Source of the DNA: Pseudidiomarina homiensis
GTDB lineage: Bacteria > Pseudomonadota > Gammaproteobacteria > Enterobacterales > Alteromonadaceae
Assembly (NCBI RefSeq): GCF_003987225.1
Contig: NZ_PIPX01000001.1
Span: 558,001 to 622,000, forward strand
Reading direction: 5' to 3'
DNA: 64,000 nt
Under the pieces are notes generated by a model, which saw nothing but the letters and a program-made list of their open reading frames with translations, was not told where the DNA came from and searched no databases. Both the position numbers and the translations under genes were made by a program. This document shows positions 8,251 to 21,081 of this stretch, piece after piece (position 1 is the stretch's first letter; each line of letters starts with the position of its first letter).

Positions 8251-11200
8251 ATGAACTCCGTTGGCGACAGCCAGACCCCCGTTATTCTGCAGAAAGTGGC
8301 CGCGCTCATTCAGCAACGAGCGACCGACCGCGCTGATATCATCCAAGACTTTGCCCTCCGTATGTTCCGCAATGTAGCGCCAGATGAACTTGCGCAGCGT
8401 AATGATAGTGATTTGTATGGTGCCATAATGGGGTTATGGCACAGCTTCAACGATTATCGCCCAGGCGAAAAAGCGTTGATTAAAGTTTACAACCCTGAAG
8501 TCGCGCGCCATGGTTGGGAGTCAGCGCATACCATTATCGAGATCATCCAAAGTGACATGCCATTTATGGTCGATTCCATTCGGATGGCATTATCACGCAT
8601 GGGGATTAACTCGCATTTGTTACTGCATCTACCATTGAGCCATGAGCGAGATGGCGAGCAGCGGATTGCTAAGCTATTAAAGCCGGGTACGCGTGGTGAC
8701 AACGAAGTTGATACTGTATTCCTTATCGAAATTGACCGCCAAACCAGCAAAGATGCGATCGCCCAATTAAAGCGCGAATTAGCGTCGGTCATGGATGACG
8801 TAACCTATTCAGTAACCGACTGGCAAGCCATGCGTGAGCGTATGGAGCACGTTGCCGAAGAGTTGAGTAACATCAATTATCCTGGCGACGCAAAAGAGTT
8901 GAAAGAGGCGCAACGCTTCCTCAAGTGGCTCGCAAAAGATAACTTCACGCTTATGGGCTATCGTCGTTACGACCTAAAAGCGGTAGAAGGTGACTACGTT
9001 ATTCGCCAACAGGCAGATTCAAGTCTTGGTCTTATGCGAAAATCGGCAACCAACAAAGAAAGGTTAGTTTCATCGCTGCCCGAAGTAGCTCGTGATCTCA
9101 CCTTTGACAATACCTTGCTGTTAGTTACCAAAACGAATTCAAAATCGCGTGTGCACCGTCCAGCTTACAGCGATTACATCGGTGTGAAGCGCTTCGATAA
9201 GAACGGTAAAGTTATTGGTGAAGATCGCTTTATTGGTTTGTATTCAAGTAGCTTCTACAACAATAGCGCGCGCGATGTGCCGCTAGTGGGTGAAAAAGTT
9301 AAGCGTGTCATGGATGCCTCAGGCTTTGCACCTAACTCGCATGCTGCGAAGGCCTTGCTAAATATCCTAGAAACTTACCCACGTGATGAAGTGGTTCAAG
9401 CAAGCGAAGATGATTTGCTTGATGTTGGGGTTGGCGTATTGCAAATGCAAGAACGCGATATGACACGGGTTTTCGTGCGGCGTGATATTTTTGGCCGCTT
9501 TGCATCGTGCATGGTGTATGTGCCGAAAGAGCGTTACAACACTTTATTACGGCAAAAAACCCAGAGCATCCTTGCTACTACTCTTAATAGTAAGTACGAC
9601 GTTGAATTTACCACTTACTTTTCCGAATCCGCACTTGCCCGCACCCACTACACGGTGCGTATTGGCGAGAACGTACAGGACATCGACGTGAAAGAACTCG
9701 AACAGAATTTAGTTGAAGCCGCACGCACCTGGGAAGACAATTTTGAGCGCATTTTACGCAGCACCTTTGGTGAGGCAAAAGCGAATGCGCTGAACAAGAA
9801 ATATGCGAATGCGTTCCCTCGCGCCTATAAAGAAGAAGTGCTGCCGTCAGTTGCAATAGCCGATATTCAACAATTAGAAGCACTCGATAAAGATCACAAA
9901 CTAGGCATGTTGTTCTATCGTTCACGAGAAGAGAACGAGCAGAGTAAACGCATTCGTCTCAAGCTCTTCCATAAAGATGAGCCGATTCATTTGTCTGACG
10001 TACTGCCGATGCTGGAAAACTTTGGTTTACGCATCATTGGCGAGAGTCCATATCAGATCAAGGCCACAAATGGCGAAGTATTCTGGGTGCTCGATTTCCA
10101 GATGTTGCATAGCAATGCGACTTTAGACCTCGAAGCCAGCCGTGATTTATTCCAAGATGCATTTGCCAAAGTGTGGTCTGGGCATTATGAAGATGACGGC
10201 TTTAACCGCCTCGTCTTGAGCGCCGGATTGACTGGCCGCCAAGTCATTATTCTGCGGATGTTTGCCAAGTACATGCGGCAAATTGGTACAACCTTTAGTC
10301 AAAGTTATATTGAGAGTACCTTTAGTAAGTACCCAGTCATTGCAACCTTGATCGTCAAGCTCTTCTACAGCAAATTTGAGCCTGGCACGAAAAGTCGTAG
10401 CAAGAAAATTGAAGCACTGGAAACACGCATTACCAGTGAACTTGATAACGTCGCGAATCTCGATGACGACCGCATTATTCGGCGTTATGTCGAGCTGATT
10501 TTGGCAGCCTTACGCACCAACTTCTTCCAAAACGATGCCCAAGGTAACGAAAAGCCATATATCTCAGTGAAGTTTATGCCTGAGAAAGTTCCGGAGATGC
10601 CACTACCGTTGCCGAAGTACGAGATTTTCGTTTACTCGCCACGTGTTGAAGGTGTGCATTTGCGCGGTGGTAAAGTTGCTCGTGGTGGCTTGCGTTGGTC
10701 AGACCGCCGTGAAGACTTCCGTACCGAAGTTTTAGGCTTGGTTAAAGCGCAGCAAGTGAAGAACACCGTGATTGTTCCTGTCGGCGCGAAAGGGGGCTTT
10801 TTCTGTAAGCAACTTCCCGAAGAACGTGAAGCCTTCTTCGAAGAAGGCAAAGAATGTTATCGCACCTTCATTCGTGCTTTGCTGGATATTACCGACAACA
10901 TTGTCGACGGTGAAGTCGTACCGCCAGTTGACGTTGTTCGTCACGACGAAGATGACACCTATCTGGTGGTGGCAGCTGACAAGGGCACCGCGACGTTCTC
11001 GGATATCGCCAATGGTATTTCGCAAGATTATAACTTCTGGCTGGGCGATGCCTTTGCTTCAGGTGGTTCGGTTGGTTATGACCATAAGAAAATGGGGATT
11101 ACCGCACGCGGTGCTTGGGAGTCGGTGAAGCGGCACTTCCGTGAAATTGGTATCGACTGCCAAAACACTGAATTTACTGCTGTGGGCATCGGTGATATGG

Positions 11201-13092
11201 CTGGTGACGTGTTCGGTAACGGTATGTTGTTGTCGAAACACACGCGTTTGATCGCTGCCTTCAACCACATGCATATTTTCCTTGATCCTGAGCCAAATGC
11301 GAAGAAGAGCTACGCCGAGCGTGAGCGGTTATTTAAGCTGCCACGTTCATCGTGGGAAGACTATGATAGCTCACTTATTTCTAGCGGCGGCGGTATCTTC
11401 TCACGGAGTGCCAAGGCCATTGAGCTGACGTCAGAAATGAAGAAGCTATTCGGTACGCAGAAAAAATCGATGACGCCAACCGATATGATTCGCGCCATCT
11501 TGATGCTACCGGTTGATTTACTCTGGAACGGTGGTATCGGCACTTACGTGAAATCAACCAAAGAGAGCGATAGTGACGTTGGCGACCGTGCCAATGATGC
11601 GCTTCGCGTGAATGGTAAAGAATTACGTGCCAAGATTGTGGGCGAGGGCGGTAACTTAGGCCTAACCCAACTTGGTCGCATTGAGTACGCTGGTAACGGC
11701 GGTCGTATTAATACCGATGCTATCGATAACGTAGGCGGTGTCGACTGCTCGGATAACGAAGTTAATATCAAAATCTTGCTCAACGGTTTGGTTGCACAAG
11801 GCGAGTTAACTCGTAAGCAACGCGATCAATTGTTGTACGACATGACCGATGAAGTATCACAAATTGTCTTGAAAGACTGTCATCGTCAATCGCAATCAAT
11901 TTCCGTTACCGCATTACGTGGAGCGGACCAAGTTAAAGAACTGCAGCGTTTTATTCATCACCTTGAACGTGAAGGCCAACTTAACCGCGCCCTTGAGTTC
12001 CTGCCTGATGATGACGAGTTAGCGGAACGCCAAGCCAATGGCAAGGGCTTCACACGCCCAGAATTAGCGGTAATTACTGCTTACGGCAAGATGGTATTGA
12101 AAGAAGAGTTGCTAGACGATGCGGTCATGGCTGACCCATTCCATGCGCGCTCGTTGATCAATGCTTTCCCGAAACCGTTACAAGAACCGTACGCAGAAGC
12201 AATGCAGGCGCACCCGCTGCGCGCTCAAATCATCGCAACACGTTTGGCGAATAACATCGTTAACGATATGGGGCCTAATTTTGTCTTCCGTAAAATGGAT
12301 GCGACCGGCTCGACAGCCGCAGAAGTTGCTGCAGCTTATGTTGTTGCGCGTGAATGTTTTAACTTACGTGGTTTGATGGAACAGATCGAAGCAGGTAACA
12401 ATAAAATTCCTGCAGATATTCAGAATCAAATGTTGTTCCAGCTACGTCGCGTTGTGCGCCGTGCCACACGATGGTTCCTGCGTCACCGTCGTCCAGAGCT
12501 CACGACCATTCAAGAGCAGTTGGACTTCTATCAGGGAGCGTTTAACGACTTACGTAAGAATGTTCTAAGTTACTTGGTTGCAGACGAGCGCACCGGCATT
12601 GAAAAAGAAATTGAGCGGTTGACCAACACCGGAGTCCCGGCCAAATTAGCTGAGCAAATTGCGATTCTGTCGACGCTGTTCTCCGCATTGGATATTGCCG
12701 ATATCGTCCATGAAACCAAACGTAAGGTGGGTAGTGCTGCCAACGCCTATTTCCACTTAGGCGCTGCGGTATCATTGCATTGGTTCCTTGACCAAATCAA
12801 CTCACAGCCTGTCGATAATCATTGGCAAGCCTTAGCCCGCGCGGCCTTCCGTGAAGAGCTTGATTGGCAACAGCGGTCGCTAACATTGAGTATGCTCAAA
12901 GGTGGTGATCCGAAAACTGATGGTATTGATGTGCTACAAGCATGGTTGGATGAAAATCGCGCCTATGTGGATCGTTGGCTGCATATGCTGTCTGATTTCC
13001 GCACAACCAAAACCCACGAGTTTGCCAAGTTCTCAGTTGCCTTACGTGAACTGATGTTGTTGAACCACAACTGCACAGCGGTGAATGTGTGA
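8251..13092 (+). CDS. gdhB: NAD-specific glutamate dehydrogenase, 180-kDa type
   Basis: Oxidatively deaminates glutamate to 2-oxoglutarate and ammonia with NAD+, feeding amino-acid carbon into the TCA cycle. The 1613-residue length is that of the large GDH class (Pseudomonas GdhB, Caulobacter, Streptomyces). The first ~700 residues hold ACT-like regulatory domains. The catalytic part follows, with [19 protein letters not shown] and VPVGAKGGF (about residues 805-850), then the nucleotide-binding region with [16 protein letters not shown] (about 1128-1143). The C-terminal tail is long and helical. ATG 8251 is preceded by AAGGA at 8237-8241. It overlaps pyrD by four bases, so pyrD translation is probably coupled. 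A palindrome 38-53 bases upstream may be its operator. Confidence 0.97.
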   Translation: MNSVGDSQTPVILQKVAALIQQRATDRADIIQDFALRMFRNVAPDELAQRNDSDLYGAIMGLWHSFNDYRPGEKALIKVYNPEVARHGWESAHTIIEIIQSDMPFMVDSIRMALSRMGINSHLLLHLPLSHERDGEQRIAKLLKPGTRGDNEVDTVFLIEIDRQTSKDAIAQLKRELASVMDDVTYSVTDWQAMRERMEHVAEELSNINYPGDAKELKEAQRFLKWLAKDNFTLMGYRRYDLKAVEGDYVIRQQADSSLGLMRKSATNKERLVSSLPEVARDLTFDNTLLLVTKTNSKSRVHRPAYSDYIGVKRFDKNGKVIGEDRFIGLYSSSFYNNSARDVPLVGEKVKRVMDASGFAPNSHAAKALLNILETYPRDEVVQASEDDLLDVGVGVLQMQERDMTRVFVRRDIFGRFASCMVYVPKERYNTLLRQKTQSILATTLNSKYDVEFTTYFSESALARTHYTVRIGENVQDIDVKELEQNLVEAARTWEDNFERILRSTFGEAKANALNKKYANAFPRAYKEEVLPSVAIADIQQLEALDKDHKLGMLFYRSREENEQSKRIRLKLFHKDEPIHLSDVLPMLENFGLRIIGESPYQIKATNGEVFWVLDFQMLHSNATLDLEASRDLFQDAFAKVWSGHYEDDGFNRLVLSAGLTGRQVIILRMFAKYMRQIGTTFSQSYIESTFSKYPVIATLIVKLFYSKFEPGTKSRSKKIEALETRITSELDNVANLDDDRIIRRYVELILAALRTNFFQNDAQGNEKPYISVKFMPEKVPEMPLPLPKYEIFVYSPRVEGVHLRGGKVARGGLRWSDRREDFRTEVLGLVKAQQVKNTVIVPVGAKGGFFCKQLPEEREAFFEEGKECYRTFIRALLDITDNIVDGEVVPPVDVVRHDEDDTYLVVAADKGTATFSDIANGISQDYNFWLGDAFASGGSVGYDHKKMGITARGAWESVKRHFREIGIDCQNTEFTAVGIGDMAGDVFGNGMLLSKHTRLIAAFNHMHIFLDPEPNAKKSYAERERLFKLPRSSWEDYDSSLISSGGGIFSRSAKAIELTSEMKKLFGTQKKSMTPTDMIRAILMLPVDLLWNGGIGTYVKSTKESDSDVGDRANDALRVNGKELRAKIVGEGGNLGLTQLGRIEYAGNGGRINTDAIDNVGGVDCSDNEVNIKILLNGLVAQGELTRKQRDQLLYDMTDEVSQIVLKDCHRQSQSISVTALRGADQVKELQRFIHHLEREGQLNRALEFLPDDDELAERQANGKGFTRPELAVITAYGKMVLKEELLDDAVMADPFHARSLINAFPKPLQEPYAEAMQAHPLRAQIIATRLANNIVNDMGPNFVFRKMDATGSTAAEVAAAYVVARECFNLRGLMEQIEAGNNKIPADIQNQMLFQLRRVVRRATRWFLRHRRPELTTIQEQLDFYQGAFNDLRKNVLSYLVADERTGIEKEIERLTNTGVPAKLAEQIAILSTLFSALDIADIVHETKRKVGSAANAYFHLGAAVSLHWFLDQINSQPVDNHWQALARAAFREELDWQQRSLTLSMLKGGDPKTDGIDVLQAWLDENRAYVDRWLHMLSDFRTTKTHEFAKFSVALRELMLLNHNCTAVNV

Positions 13093-14102
13093 GTCTCTAC
13101 GGCGCAGCACGTTGGTGCTTGTTCCGTTTAGACGCGGAGCAAGCACACGATCACTCGATGCGCATACTGCATAAGTATGCGCATACGCCTTTGGCCGCGG
13201 TTTGGCGGCAAAAAGTTGCGGCCAAACCCGTCACCGTTATGGGTATCGAGTTTCCGAACCCAGTTGGTCTAGCTGCAGGTTTAGATAAGAACGCAGAGTG
13301 TATTGATGCCTTTGCGCAAATGGGTTTTGGTTTCATTGAGGTCGGTACAGTCACGCCACGTCCGCAACCTGGGAACCCAAAGCCACGGTTATTCCGGATT
13401 CCGCAAAAAGAAGCCATCATTAATCGTATGGGCTTCAACAACCACGGTGTTGACTACCTTGTCGAGCAAGTTAAACAGTCTCGCTTTAAAGGTGTACTTG
13501 GCATCAATATTGGTAAAAATAAAGATACCCCTGAGGACCAAGCCGCAAACGACTATATTACCTGCATGCGTAAAGTCTATCCGTACGCGAGCTATATAAC
13601 CGTGAATATTTCGTCACCCAATACTCCAGGGCTGCGCGCATTCCAGCACGGTGAAGCGTTAAATGCTTTACTTTCAGCGCTGAAGAAAGAACAAGCTGCT
13701 TTGACCACCAAGCATGAGCGTTATGTGCCTTTAGCCGTAAAAATCGCACCGGATGTGAGTTCAGAAGAACTCCAAGCAATGGCGCAAGCATTTGTTAAAC
13801 ATGAAATCGATGCCGTCATCGCAACGAATACCACGTTGAGCCGAAATGCGGTGCAGGGCTTACCTTATGCCGATGAGGTAGGGGGCTTGAGTGGCGCTGT
13901 ACTCTTCGAGGACAGCACGCGAATAGTCCGAGAGCTGTCAGGATTTTTACAGAATAAAGTTCCAATTATCGCCGTTGGCGGCATTGACTCGTATGCTGCA
14001 GCACGAGCGAAACTAGCTGCCGGCGCAAGCTTAGTTCAGGTGTACACTGGCTTTATCTACCATGGGCCAAAACTTATCGCTGATATCGTGAATAACTTGT
14101 AA
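13089..14102 (+). CDS. pyrD: Dihydroorotate dehydrogenase, quinone-dependent (class 2)
   Basis: Fourth step of pyrimidine synthesis: oxidises dihydroorotate to orotate and passes electrons to the quinone pool at the inner membrane. The 337-residue protein (E. coli 336) has the amphipathic class 2 N-terminus, [10 protein letters not shown] near residue 60, and the FMN/substrate signature with [14 protein letters not shown], whose serine is the class 2 catalytic base. It starts with GTG at 13089 inside the GDH stop region (GTGA overlap). In E. coli pyrD is followed by zapC, as here. The overlap with a giant catabolic dehydrogenase is unusual for pyrD. Confidence 0.97.
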   Translation: MSLYGAARWCLFRLDAEQAHDHSMRILHKYAHTPLAAVWRQKVAAKPVTVMGIEFPNPVGLAAGLDKNAECIDAFAQMGFGFIEVGTVTPRPQPGNPKPRLFRIPQKEAIINRMGFNNHGVDYLVEQVKQSRFKGVLGINIGKNKDTPEDQAANDYITCMRKVYPYASYITVNISSPNTPGLRAFQHGEALNALLSALKKEQAALTTKHERYVPLAVKIAPDVSSEELQAMAQAFVKHEIDAVIATNTTLSRNAVQGLPYADEVGGLSGAVLFEDSTRIVRELSGFLQNKVPIIAVGGIDSYAAARAKLAAGASLVQVYTGFIYHGPKLIADIVNNL

Positions 14103-14138
14103 TTAACTGCGTTCTTAGCTATGTTAAGGCGCAGTTAA
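14103..14138 (+). other. Hairpin between pyrD and zapC
   Basis: TTAACTGCG (14103-14111) pairs with CGCAGTTAA (14130-14138), with an inner CTTA/TAAG pairing in the loop. It begins right after the pyrD stop. No T run follows, so it is more likely a 3'-end stabiliser or processing site than an intrinsic terminator. Confidence 0.5.
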
Positions 14139-14181
14139 GCATTATAAAAATCACAATAAGCGTTAACAGAAGGGGCTTTTC

Positions 14182-14733
14182 GTGCACGCATCGCAGCATT
14201 GGCGCTGGATCTATGATCCTGAGACGCAACAGCTATCGGTAGAACTCGATCACGGGTTAGTGCACAAGTGTCCTTATAAAAAATCACGCCTCATTCCAAT
14301 GAATCCACTACACGCAGCTTTTACCATGGAAGATGCGACCTGTTTTCAAGAATTCTACGACGTACTCAGCGCCTACGAACTATGGGATCCGATGATGCTG
14401 ACCCAAGCAGCGCTTAACCGCACCATTCTTGAACGCTTTGGCCGCCCTCAAATGCCGCAAAGTTGGTATTTTCAAAGCTGCACCAAGGCGCCCAATTACG
14501 AACTTGAGGTGGGGGCATTGGTAGAATTGAATTCAGGAATTGAAACGGCGGTATTTGCCATCACAGCAATCGATGATGAATTTGCCGAATGTATGTTGCT
14601 AAGTAGCTCGATGACACTGTCTGAAGTTAAAGAGATGCAACAGTTTGATTCAGTGAAAGTATTACGCAATCGACTGCAACCTAGTCATTATCTTCAACTC
14701 AACCTTGATGACGAGCATTTACGCCACGCCTGA
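14182..14733 (+). CDS. zapC: Cell-division protein ZapC
   Basis: ZapC binds FtsZ polymers and stabilises the Z-ring in the cytoplasm. The 183-residue product (E. coli 180) begins MHASQHWRWIYD, like ZapC N-termini, and has the acidic composition of the family. The start is GTG 14182, supported by AGAAGGGG at 14169-14176. Its place directly after pyrD is the same as in E. coli and is the strongest support. The cpdB-like gene follows 12 bases later, so the two may share a message. Confidence 0.88.
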   Translation: MHASQHWRWIYDPETQQLSVELDHGLVHKCPYKKSRLIPMNPLHAAFTMEDATCFQEFYDVLSAYELWDPMMLTQAALNRTILERFGRPQMPQSWYFQSCTKAPNYELEVGALVELNSGIETAVFAITAIDDEFAECMLLSSSMTLSEVKEMQQFDSVKVLRNRLQPSHYLQLNLDDEHLRHA

Positions 14734-14745
14734 TTCGAGGCTCTT

Positions 14746-16609
<1,864 letters not shown>

Positions 16610-16622
16610 TCCGATGCTGCGC

Positions 16623-16650
16623 ATGTTACCAAGCTTTTCGTAGAACGCAA
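16623..16650 (-). promoter_or_regulatory. Putative promoter of tRNA-fMet
   Basis: On the - strand TTGCGT (16650-16645) and TAACAT (16628-16623) are separated by 16 bases. A GC-rich stretch (GCGCAGC) follows, the type of discriminator found at growth-rate-controlled stable-RNA promoters. The mature tRNA 5' end is 13 bases past the -10 box. No experiment supports it. Confidence 0.45.
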
Positions 16651-16745
16651 GCACGCATTGTGTTAACTGCTGCTTATTTCAGCAAATCCCGTTTAACTGC
16701 TGATTTTTCCTACAATTCCAGCAATACACTGGATTCTGCATGCCG

Positions 16746-16751
16746 TATAAT
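16746..16751 (+). promoter_or_regulatory. Putative -10 box for the rlmKL operon
   Basis: A perfect TATAAT lies 33 bases upstream of the rlmKL start. The matching -35 is weak (AATACA at 16723-16728, 17 bases upstream). It faces away from the divergent tRNA-fMet promoter. Confidence 0.4.
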
Positions 16752-16784
16752 AGCGGCACATTTAGCTAAGGATACGTCGAACAC

Positions 16785-18917
16785 ATGACTGCAACTTCAC
16801 ACTATTTCGCCACCTGTGCCAAAGGGCTAGAACCGCTCCTTTTTGATGAGCTGCAACAGCTAGGCCTCGAACAGGTTCAACAAACGGTCGCGGGCTGCCG
16901 TTTCGAAAGCGATTGCGAAGGGGCCTATCGTGTCTGTTTATGGAGTCGTCTTGCCAGTCGCGTGCTGTTGATGCTGGGGCAATGTGACGTTGGTCGTCAA
17001 TTGGAGTCGGTAACACAAGCCATTAGTGAAACACTATGGCACGAGCATTTTACTGCTGAGCAAAGCTTTGTCGTTAGCTTTACTGGACAAAACCAGCAAA
17101 TACGCCATACCCAATTTGGCGCACAGTTGGTTAAAGACGGTATTGTCGACCACTTCCGCCAGCAAGGCTTAGATCGTCCAAGTGTCGATCGTGAAAACCC
17201 TGACCTCCGTGTGCATGCCCATTTGCATAAGGATCGACTCACCTGGTACCTCGATTTAGTCGGCGAGCCTTTGCACCGTCGTGGTTATCGGTTGGAGCAG
17301 GGCGCGGCGCCGTTACGCGAAACCCTTGCAGCAGCCATTGCGCTCCGTGCAGGGGTAACAAGTGATACGCAAGTTCTTATGGACCCGTTCTGCGGTTCTG
17401 GCACCTTGCTACTGGAAGCCGCAATGATTGTGCTCGGTCATGCGCCGGGACTGCGTCGTCAGAGCTGGGGCTTACAGCGTTGGCGACAGTACCAGCCGCA
17501 ACTCTGGCAGCAATTGATAAATGAAGCTGAGCAACGTTTCGCGCAAGCGAGTGAACGGTCGCAACTGACCATTTATGGCTCCGACAATGACCCTCGCATG
17601 CTTGGCATTGCCGATCAGAATGCCACTCGACTCGGAATTACCGATCGTTGTCACTGGCAAGCCAGCGATGCAACCAAAACCCAAGCTCCTAGCTCAACCG
17701 TTGGTCATTGCGTGATGTTGTGTAACCCGCCCTACGGTGAGCGACTTGGCGAGGAGGTTGAAACCTTGCTACTTTATCGTCGTTTAGGACAACAATTGCG
17801 ACAACATTTTGCCGGTTGGCAAATTGCTATCCTCGCCGGCGACGAAAGCTTACTTAAACGTCTAAAATTACGGAGCCATAAAAAATATAAGCTCTATAAC
17901 GGTGCTTTAGAGGTCATCTTGGCACTCTATGATATGCAAAAAGAGCAACTTGAATTTACTCAAGAGCAATCGAGCGATCTTGCTAACCGATTAAAAAAGA
18001 ACTACCAAAAATTAGAAAAATGGGCGGCAAAAGAGGGGCTTAGCGCTTGGCGGGTCTACGACGCAGACTTACCTGAGTATAATGCAGCGGTTGATGTTTA
18101 TAACGAACATTTGGTTATTCAGGAGTACGCTGCACCGAAAGATATCCCACCGGCTGTTGCTAAGGAACGTCTTTGGTATTTACTCGACACTTTAGCCGAA
18201 GTTTTACCATTTCCCGCAGCGAATATGCACCTTAAAGTTCGGCAAAGACAAAGTGGCAAGCAACAATACCAACGGCAGCAATTACGCCATGTCATTACCA
18301 CGGTGCACGAATACAATGCACAGTTTGAGGTCAACTTAAGCGATTACCTTGATACCGGACTGTTTTTAGATCACCGTTGGGCAAGGCGTGAGCTAGGCCG
18401 TTTGAGTGACGGCAAGAATGTCCTTAATTTGTTTGCCTATACATGTACGGCGTCGGTTCAAGCCGCTTTGGGTGGAGCCCAACAAGTTACTTCAGTCGAT
18501 TTATCAAAAACTTACCTTAGCTGGGGCGAGGATAATTTTCGTTTAAATGGATTACCCGTGCGCCAACACCAGTTTATTCAAGCGGATTGCTTGCAGTGGC
18601 TACAACGCCAGCCACCGCAGCAGCGTTTCGATGTTATTTTTCTCGATCCACCCACGTTTTCAAATTCGAAGCGTATGCAGGACGTTCTAGATATACAGCG
18701 TGATCATGTCATGTTATTGAAACTTGCAGCTCGACTACTTAAAGACGACGGGGTGATTCTATTTTCGAACAACAAACGTAAATTCAAGCTCGATCAGGAA
18801 GGGCTTAAAGACGCCTTTCTGCGAGCAGAAGACTGGACTTCACGTTCGATCAGTCAGGACTTCGCGCGGCATAAAGGCATTCATCACTTGTTTAAGGTGA
18901 CACACCACCATGAGTGA
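16785..18917 (+). CDS. rlmL: Bifunctional 23S rRNA methyltransferase RlmKL (m7G2069 and m2G2445)
   Basis: One polypeptide with two SAM-dependent methyltransferases that modify 23S rRNA at G2445 (N-terminal RlmL part) and G2069 (C-terminal RlmK part) during 50S assembly. The 710 residues match the family (702 in E. coli). A THUMP domain occupies the first ~150 residues. The first methyltransferase has DPFCGSGTLLLEA and CNPPYGER (about 205-320). The second has VLNLFAYTCTASV and FLDPPTFSNSKRM (about 545-635). It overlaps the next gene by eight bases and leads a tightly coupled set with the glutaredoxin-like gene and uup, as in E. coli where rlmKL precedes uup. Confidence 0.97.
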   Translation: MTATSHYFATCAKGLEPLLFDELQQLGLEQVQQTVAGCRFESDCEGAYRVCLWSRLASRVLLMLGQCDVGRQLESVTQAISETLWHEHFTAEQSFVVSFTGQNQQIRHTQFGAQLVKDGIVDHFRQQGLDRPSVDRENPDLRVHAHLHKDRLTWYLDLVGEPLHRRGYRLEQGAAPLRETLAAAIALRAGVTSDTQVLMDPFCGSGTLLLEAAMIVLGHAPGLRRQSWGLQRWRQYQPQLWQQLINEAEQRFAQASERSQLTIYGSDNDPRMLGIADQNATRLGITDRCHWQASDATKTQAPSSTVGHCVMLCNPPYGERLGEEVETLLLYRRLGQQLRQHFAGWQIAILAGDESLLKRLKLRSHKKYKLYNGALEVILALYDMQKEQLEFTQEQSSDLANRLKKNYQKLEKWAAKEGLSAWRVYDADLPEYNAAVDVYNEHLVIQEYAAPKDIPPAVAKERLWYLLDTLAEVLPFPAANMHLKVRQRQSGKQQYQRQQLRHVITTVHEYNAQFEVNLSDYLDTGLFLDHRWARRELGRLSDGKNVLNLFAYTCTASVQAALGGAQQVTSVDLSKTYLSWGEDNFRLNGLPVRQHQFIQADCLQWLQRQPPQQRFDVIFLDPPTFSNSKRMQDVLDIQRDHVMLLKLAARLLKDDGVILFSNNKRKFKLDQEGLKDAFLRAEDWTSRSISQDFARHKGIHHLFKVTHHHE

Positions 18918-19146
18918 TTTTTACCTGTTAACGAAACCGCAGTGCCCACTATGTGACAAGGCGCTTACCGAACTGCATGGTTTAACGCTCGAACAGCCGA
19001 TTCGCCTGCATTGGGTAGATATTACGCAACAGCCAGAACTGCAAGACGAATACGCTCTGCTGGTGCCCGTGTTAGTCCGTGCAAAAGATGATGCAGAATT
19101 ACGCTGGCCTTTTAATAATCAACTCATGGAATTTGTTACTGCATGA
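18910..19146 (+). CDS. Small glutaredoxin-like protein (DUF836 type)
   Basis: 78 residues with a thioredoxin-fold start: FYLLTKPQCPLCDKALTEL, where C-P-L-C is at the position of the glutaredoxin redox pair. This looks like the glutaredoxin-like DUF836 family, common between rlmKL and uup in gammaproteobacteria. A cytoplasmic thiol-disulfide role is inferred; no substrate is known to me. The start lies inside the last codons of rlmKL, and the stop overlaps the uup start by four bases (ATGA), so the three proteins are probably made together by translational coupling. Confidence 0.82.
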   Translation: MSDFYLLTKPQCPLCDKALTELHGLTLEQPIRLHWVDITQQPELQDEYALLVPVLVRAKDDAELRWPFNNQLMEFVTA

Positions 19147-21074
19147 CCGTATTACGTATCCAACAAGCTCAACTTGCATTCGGCCGCGAACCTATTCTTG
19201 ATCGTGTTGATTTGGTCATTGAGGAGGGCGAACGTTTATGTCTTGTAGGCCGTAACGGCGCTGGTAAATCAACCTTATTAAAGGCGATCGCTGGCGACAT
19301 ACAGCTCGACGATGGGGTGATTCAGAAAGTAGGTGATACCGTTGTCGCACGGTTGCCACAAGATCCGCCGGCGAACTCTGAACAAAGTGTCTATGACTAT
19401 GTTGCTGAAGCCCTGGCCGATGTTGGTGCAGTGCTCAAGCGTTACCACGAAGTATCGCAACAGCTCACGCAAGATCCCGATGATGCATTACTTATGCGCA
19501 CCCTAGCGCAATTGCAAACTCAGCTTGAAGCAGCCAATGGCTGGCAATTACAAACACGCATCGAACAAACGTTAACCCGGCTAGGACTTGACGAAAACAT
19601 GTCGATGACTGCACTTTCTGGTGGCTGGTTACGGCGAGTTGCACTCGCGCGAGCTTTAGTTGTAGCGCCGGACTTATTGCTGCTCGATGAACCGACCAAC
19701 CATTTAGATATTGATATGGTGCAATGGTTAGAATCGGTATTGCTCGACTTTCGCGGGGCAGTGCTCTTTATTAGCCACGACCGTATGTTTATTCGTCGGC
19801 TCGCCACACGCATTATCGATCTGGATCGCGGACAACTAAGCTCATTCCCTGGTAATTACGATGCTTACTTAGCGAAAAAACAAGAGCTACTCGAAGTTGA
19901 AGCCAATCAAAACGCCGAATTCGATAAAAAATTGGCGCAGGAAGAAGTATGGATTAGGCAGGGCATCAAAGCTCGACGCACCCGCAACGAAGGCCGTGTG
20001 CGTACGCTACAAGCGCTGCGCAAAGAACGACAACAGCGTCGTGAACAACAAGGCTCGGCACGATTAGCGGTGCAAGAATCACAGCGCTCAGGCAAGCTCG
20101 TGTTCGAAGGCGAACATCTTGAGTTGGCATTCGCGGACAAGCCAATTCTCAGAGACTTTAACCTAACCTTACAACGCGGGGACAAAATTGCTCTTGTTGG
20201 CCCCAACGGTTGTGGTAAAAGTACATTAATACGGTTGATTCTTGGTCAGCAAAAAGTTGACAGCGGCAAGGTAAAAGTCGGTACCAATCTTGAGGTGGCG
20301 TACTTCGATCAACATAGGGCCAAGCTTGATCCAGAAAAATCCGTTGCCGAAAATGTCGGTGATGGCAAACAAGACATCACCTTTAATGGGCGTACACGTC
20401 ATATTCTTAGTTATTTGCAGGACTTTTTGTTTGCGCCACAACAAGCACGCACGCCGGTCCATGCATTATCCGGTGGTGAACGCAATCGAGCGCTACTAGC
20501 AAAACTCTTCTTACAACCAAGTAACTTACTGGTACTTGACGAACCCACCAATGATCTTGACATTGACACCCTCGAGTTACTTGAGCAAATCATTGCCGAT
20601 TACCAAGGAACCGTCATTTTGGTCAGCCACGACCGTGAATTCGTCAACAATACTGCAACCAGTATTTTGCTGTTTGAAGGGGCGGGCAAGGTCACCGAAA
20701 TCGTCGGCGACTTCCAAGATGTCGAACACTATTTACAACAACAAACAAGGTCCGTACAACATTCGACGTTGGCGAATGGAACTAAAGAAGCGGAAAAGCA
20801 GTCAGAGAACCCGAAAGTTAAAGGTTCAGCACAACCTAAGAAAAAGTTATCCTATAAGCTTCAGCGTGAACTTGATATGCTACCTGAACGCATTGAAGCT
20901 ATCGAAAACGAACAACAGGAACTGCAGGCACAAGCAAACAACCCAGACTTTTATACGCGTCCGCATGACGAAACCGGACCCGTTTTAGAGCGCCTTGCAG
21001 CACTTGAAGAAGAGCTATTACTGGCACTCGAACGCTGGGATGAGCTTGAAAACTTACAAAAAGAGAGTAGTTAG
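19143..21074 (+). CDS. uup: ABC-F ATPase Uup
   Basis: Soluble twin-ATPase protein of the ABC-F family, which acts at the ribosome and, in E. coli, also limits precise transposon excision and affects branched DNA intermediates. Two nucleotide-binding domains show GRNGAGKST with LSGGWLRRVALAR, and GPNGCGKST with LSGGERNRALLAK. Both Walker B strands are LLDEPTNHLD or VLDEPTNDLD. The charged linker between them (about residues 240-310) and the C-terminal coiled coil (about 565-640) are as expected for Uup. No membrane segment is present. Length 643 (E. coli 635). It follows the glutaredoxin-like gene with an ATGA overlap. Confidence 0.95.
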   Translation: MTVLRIQQAQLAFGREPILDRVDLVIEEGERLCLVGRNGAGKSTLLKAIAGDIQLDDGVIQKVGDTVVARLPQDPPANSEQSVYDYVAEALADVGAVLKRYHEVSQQLTQDPDDALLMRTLAQLQTQLEAANGWQLQTRIEQTLTRLGLDENMSMTALSGGWLRRVALARALVVAPDLLLLDEPTNHLDIDMVQWLESVLLDFRGAVLFISHDRMFIRRLATRIIDLDRGQLSSFPGNYDAYLAKKQELLEVEANQNAEFDKKLAQEEVWIRQGIKARRTRNEGRVRTLQALRKERQQRREQQGSARLAVQESQRSGKLVFEGEHLELAFADKPILRDFNLTLQRGDKIALVGPNGCGKSTLIRLILGQQKVDSGKVKVGTNLEVAYFDQHRAKLDPEKSVAENVGDGKQDITFNGRTRHILSYLQDFLFAPQQARTPVHALSGGERNRALLAKLFLQPSNLLVLDEPTNDLDIDTLELLEQIIADYQGTVILVSHDREFVNNTATSILLFEGAGKVTEIVGDFQDVEHYLQQQTRSVQHSTLANGTKEAEKQSENPKVKGSAQPKKKLSYKLQRELDMLPERIEAIENEQQELQAQANNPDFYTRPHDETGPVLERLAALEEELLLALERWDELENLQKESS

Positions 21075-21081
21075 ATTATCT

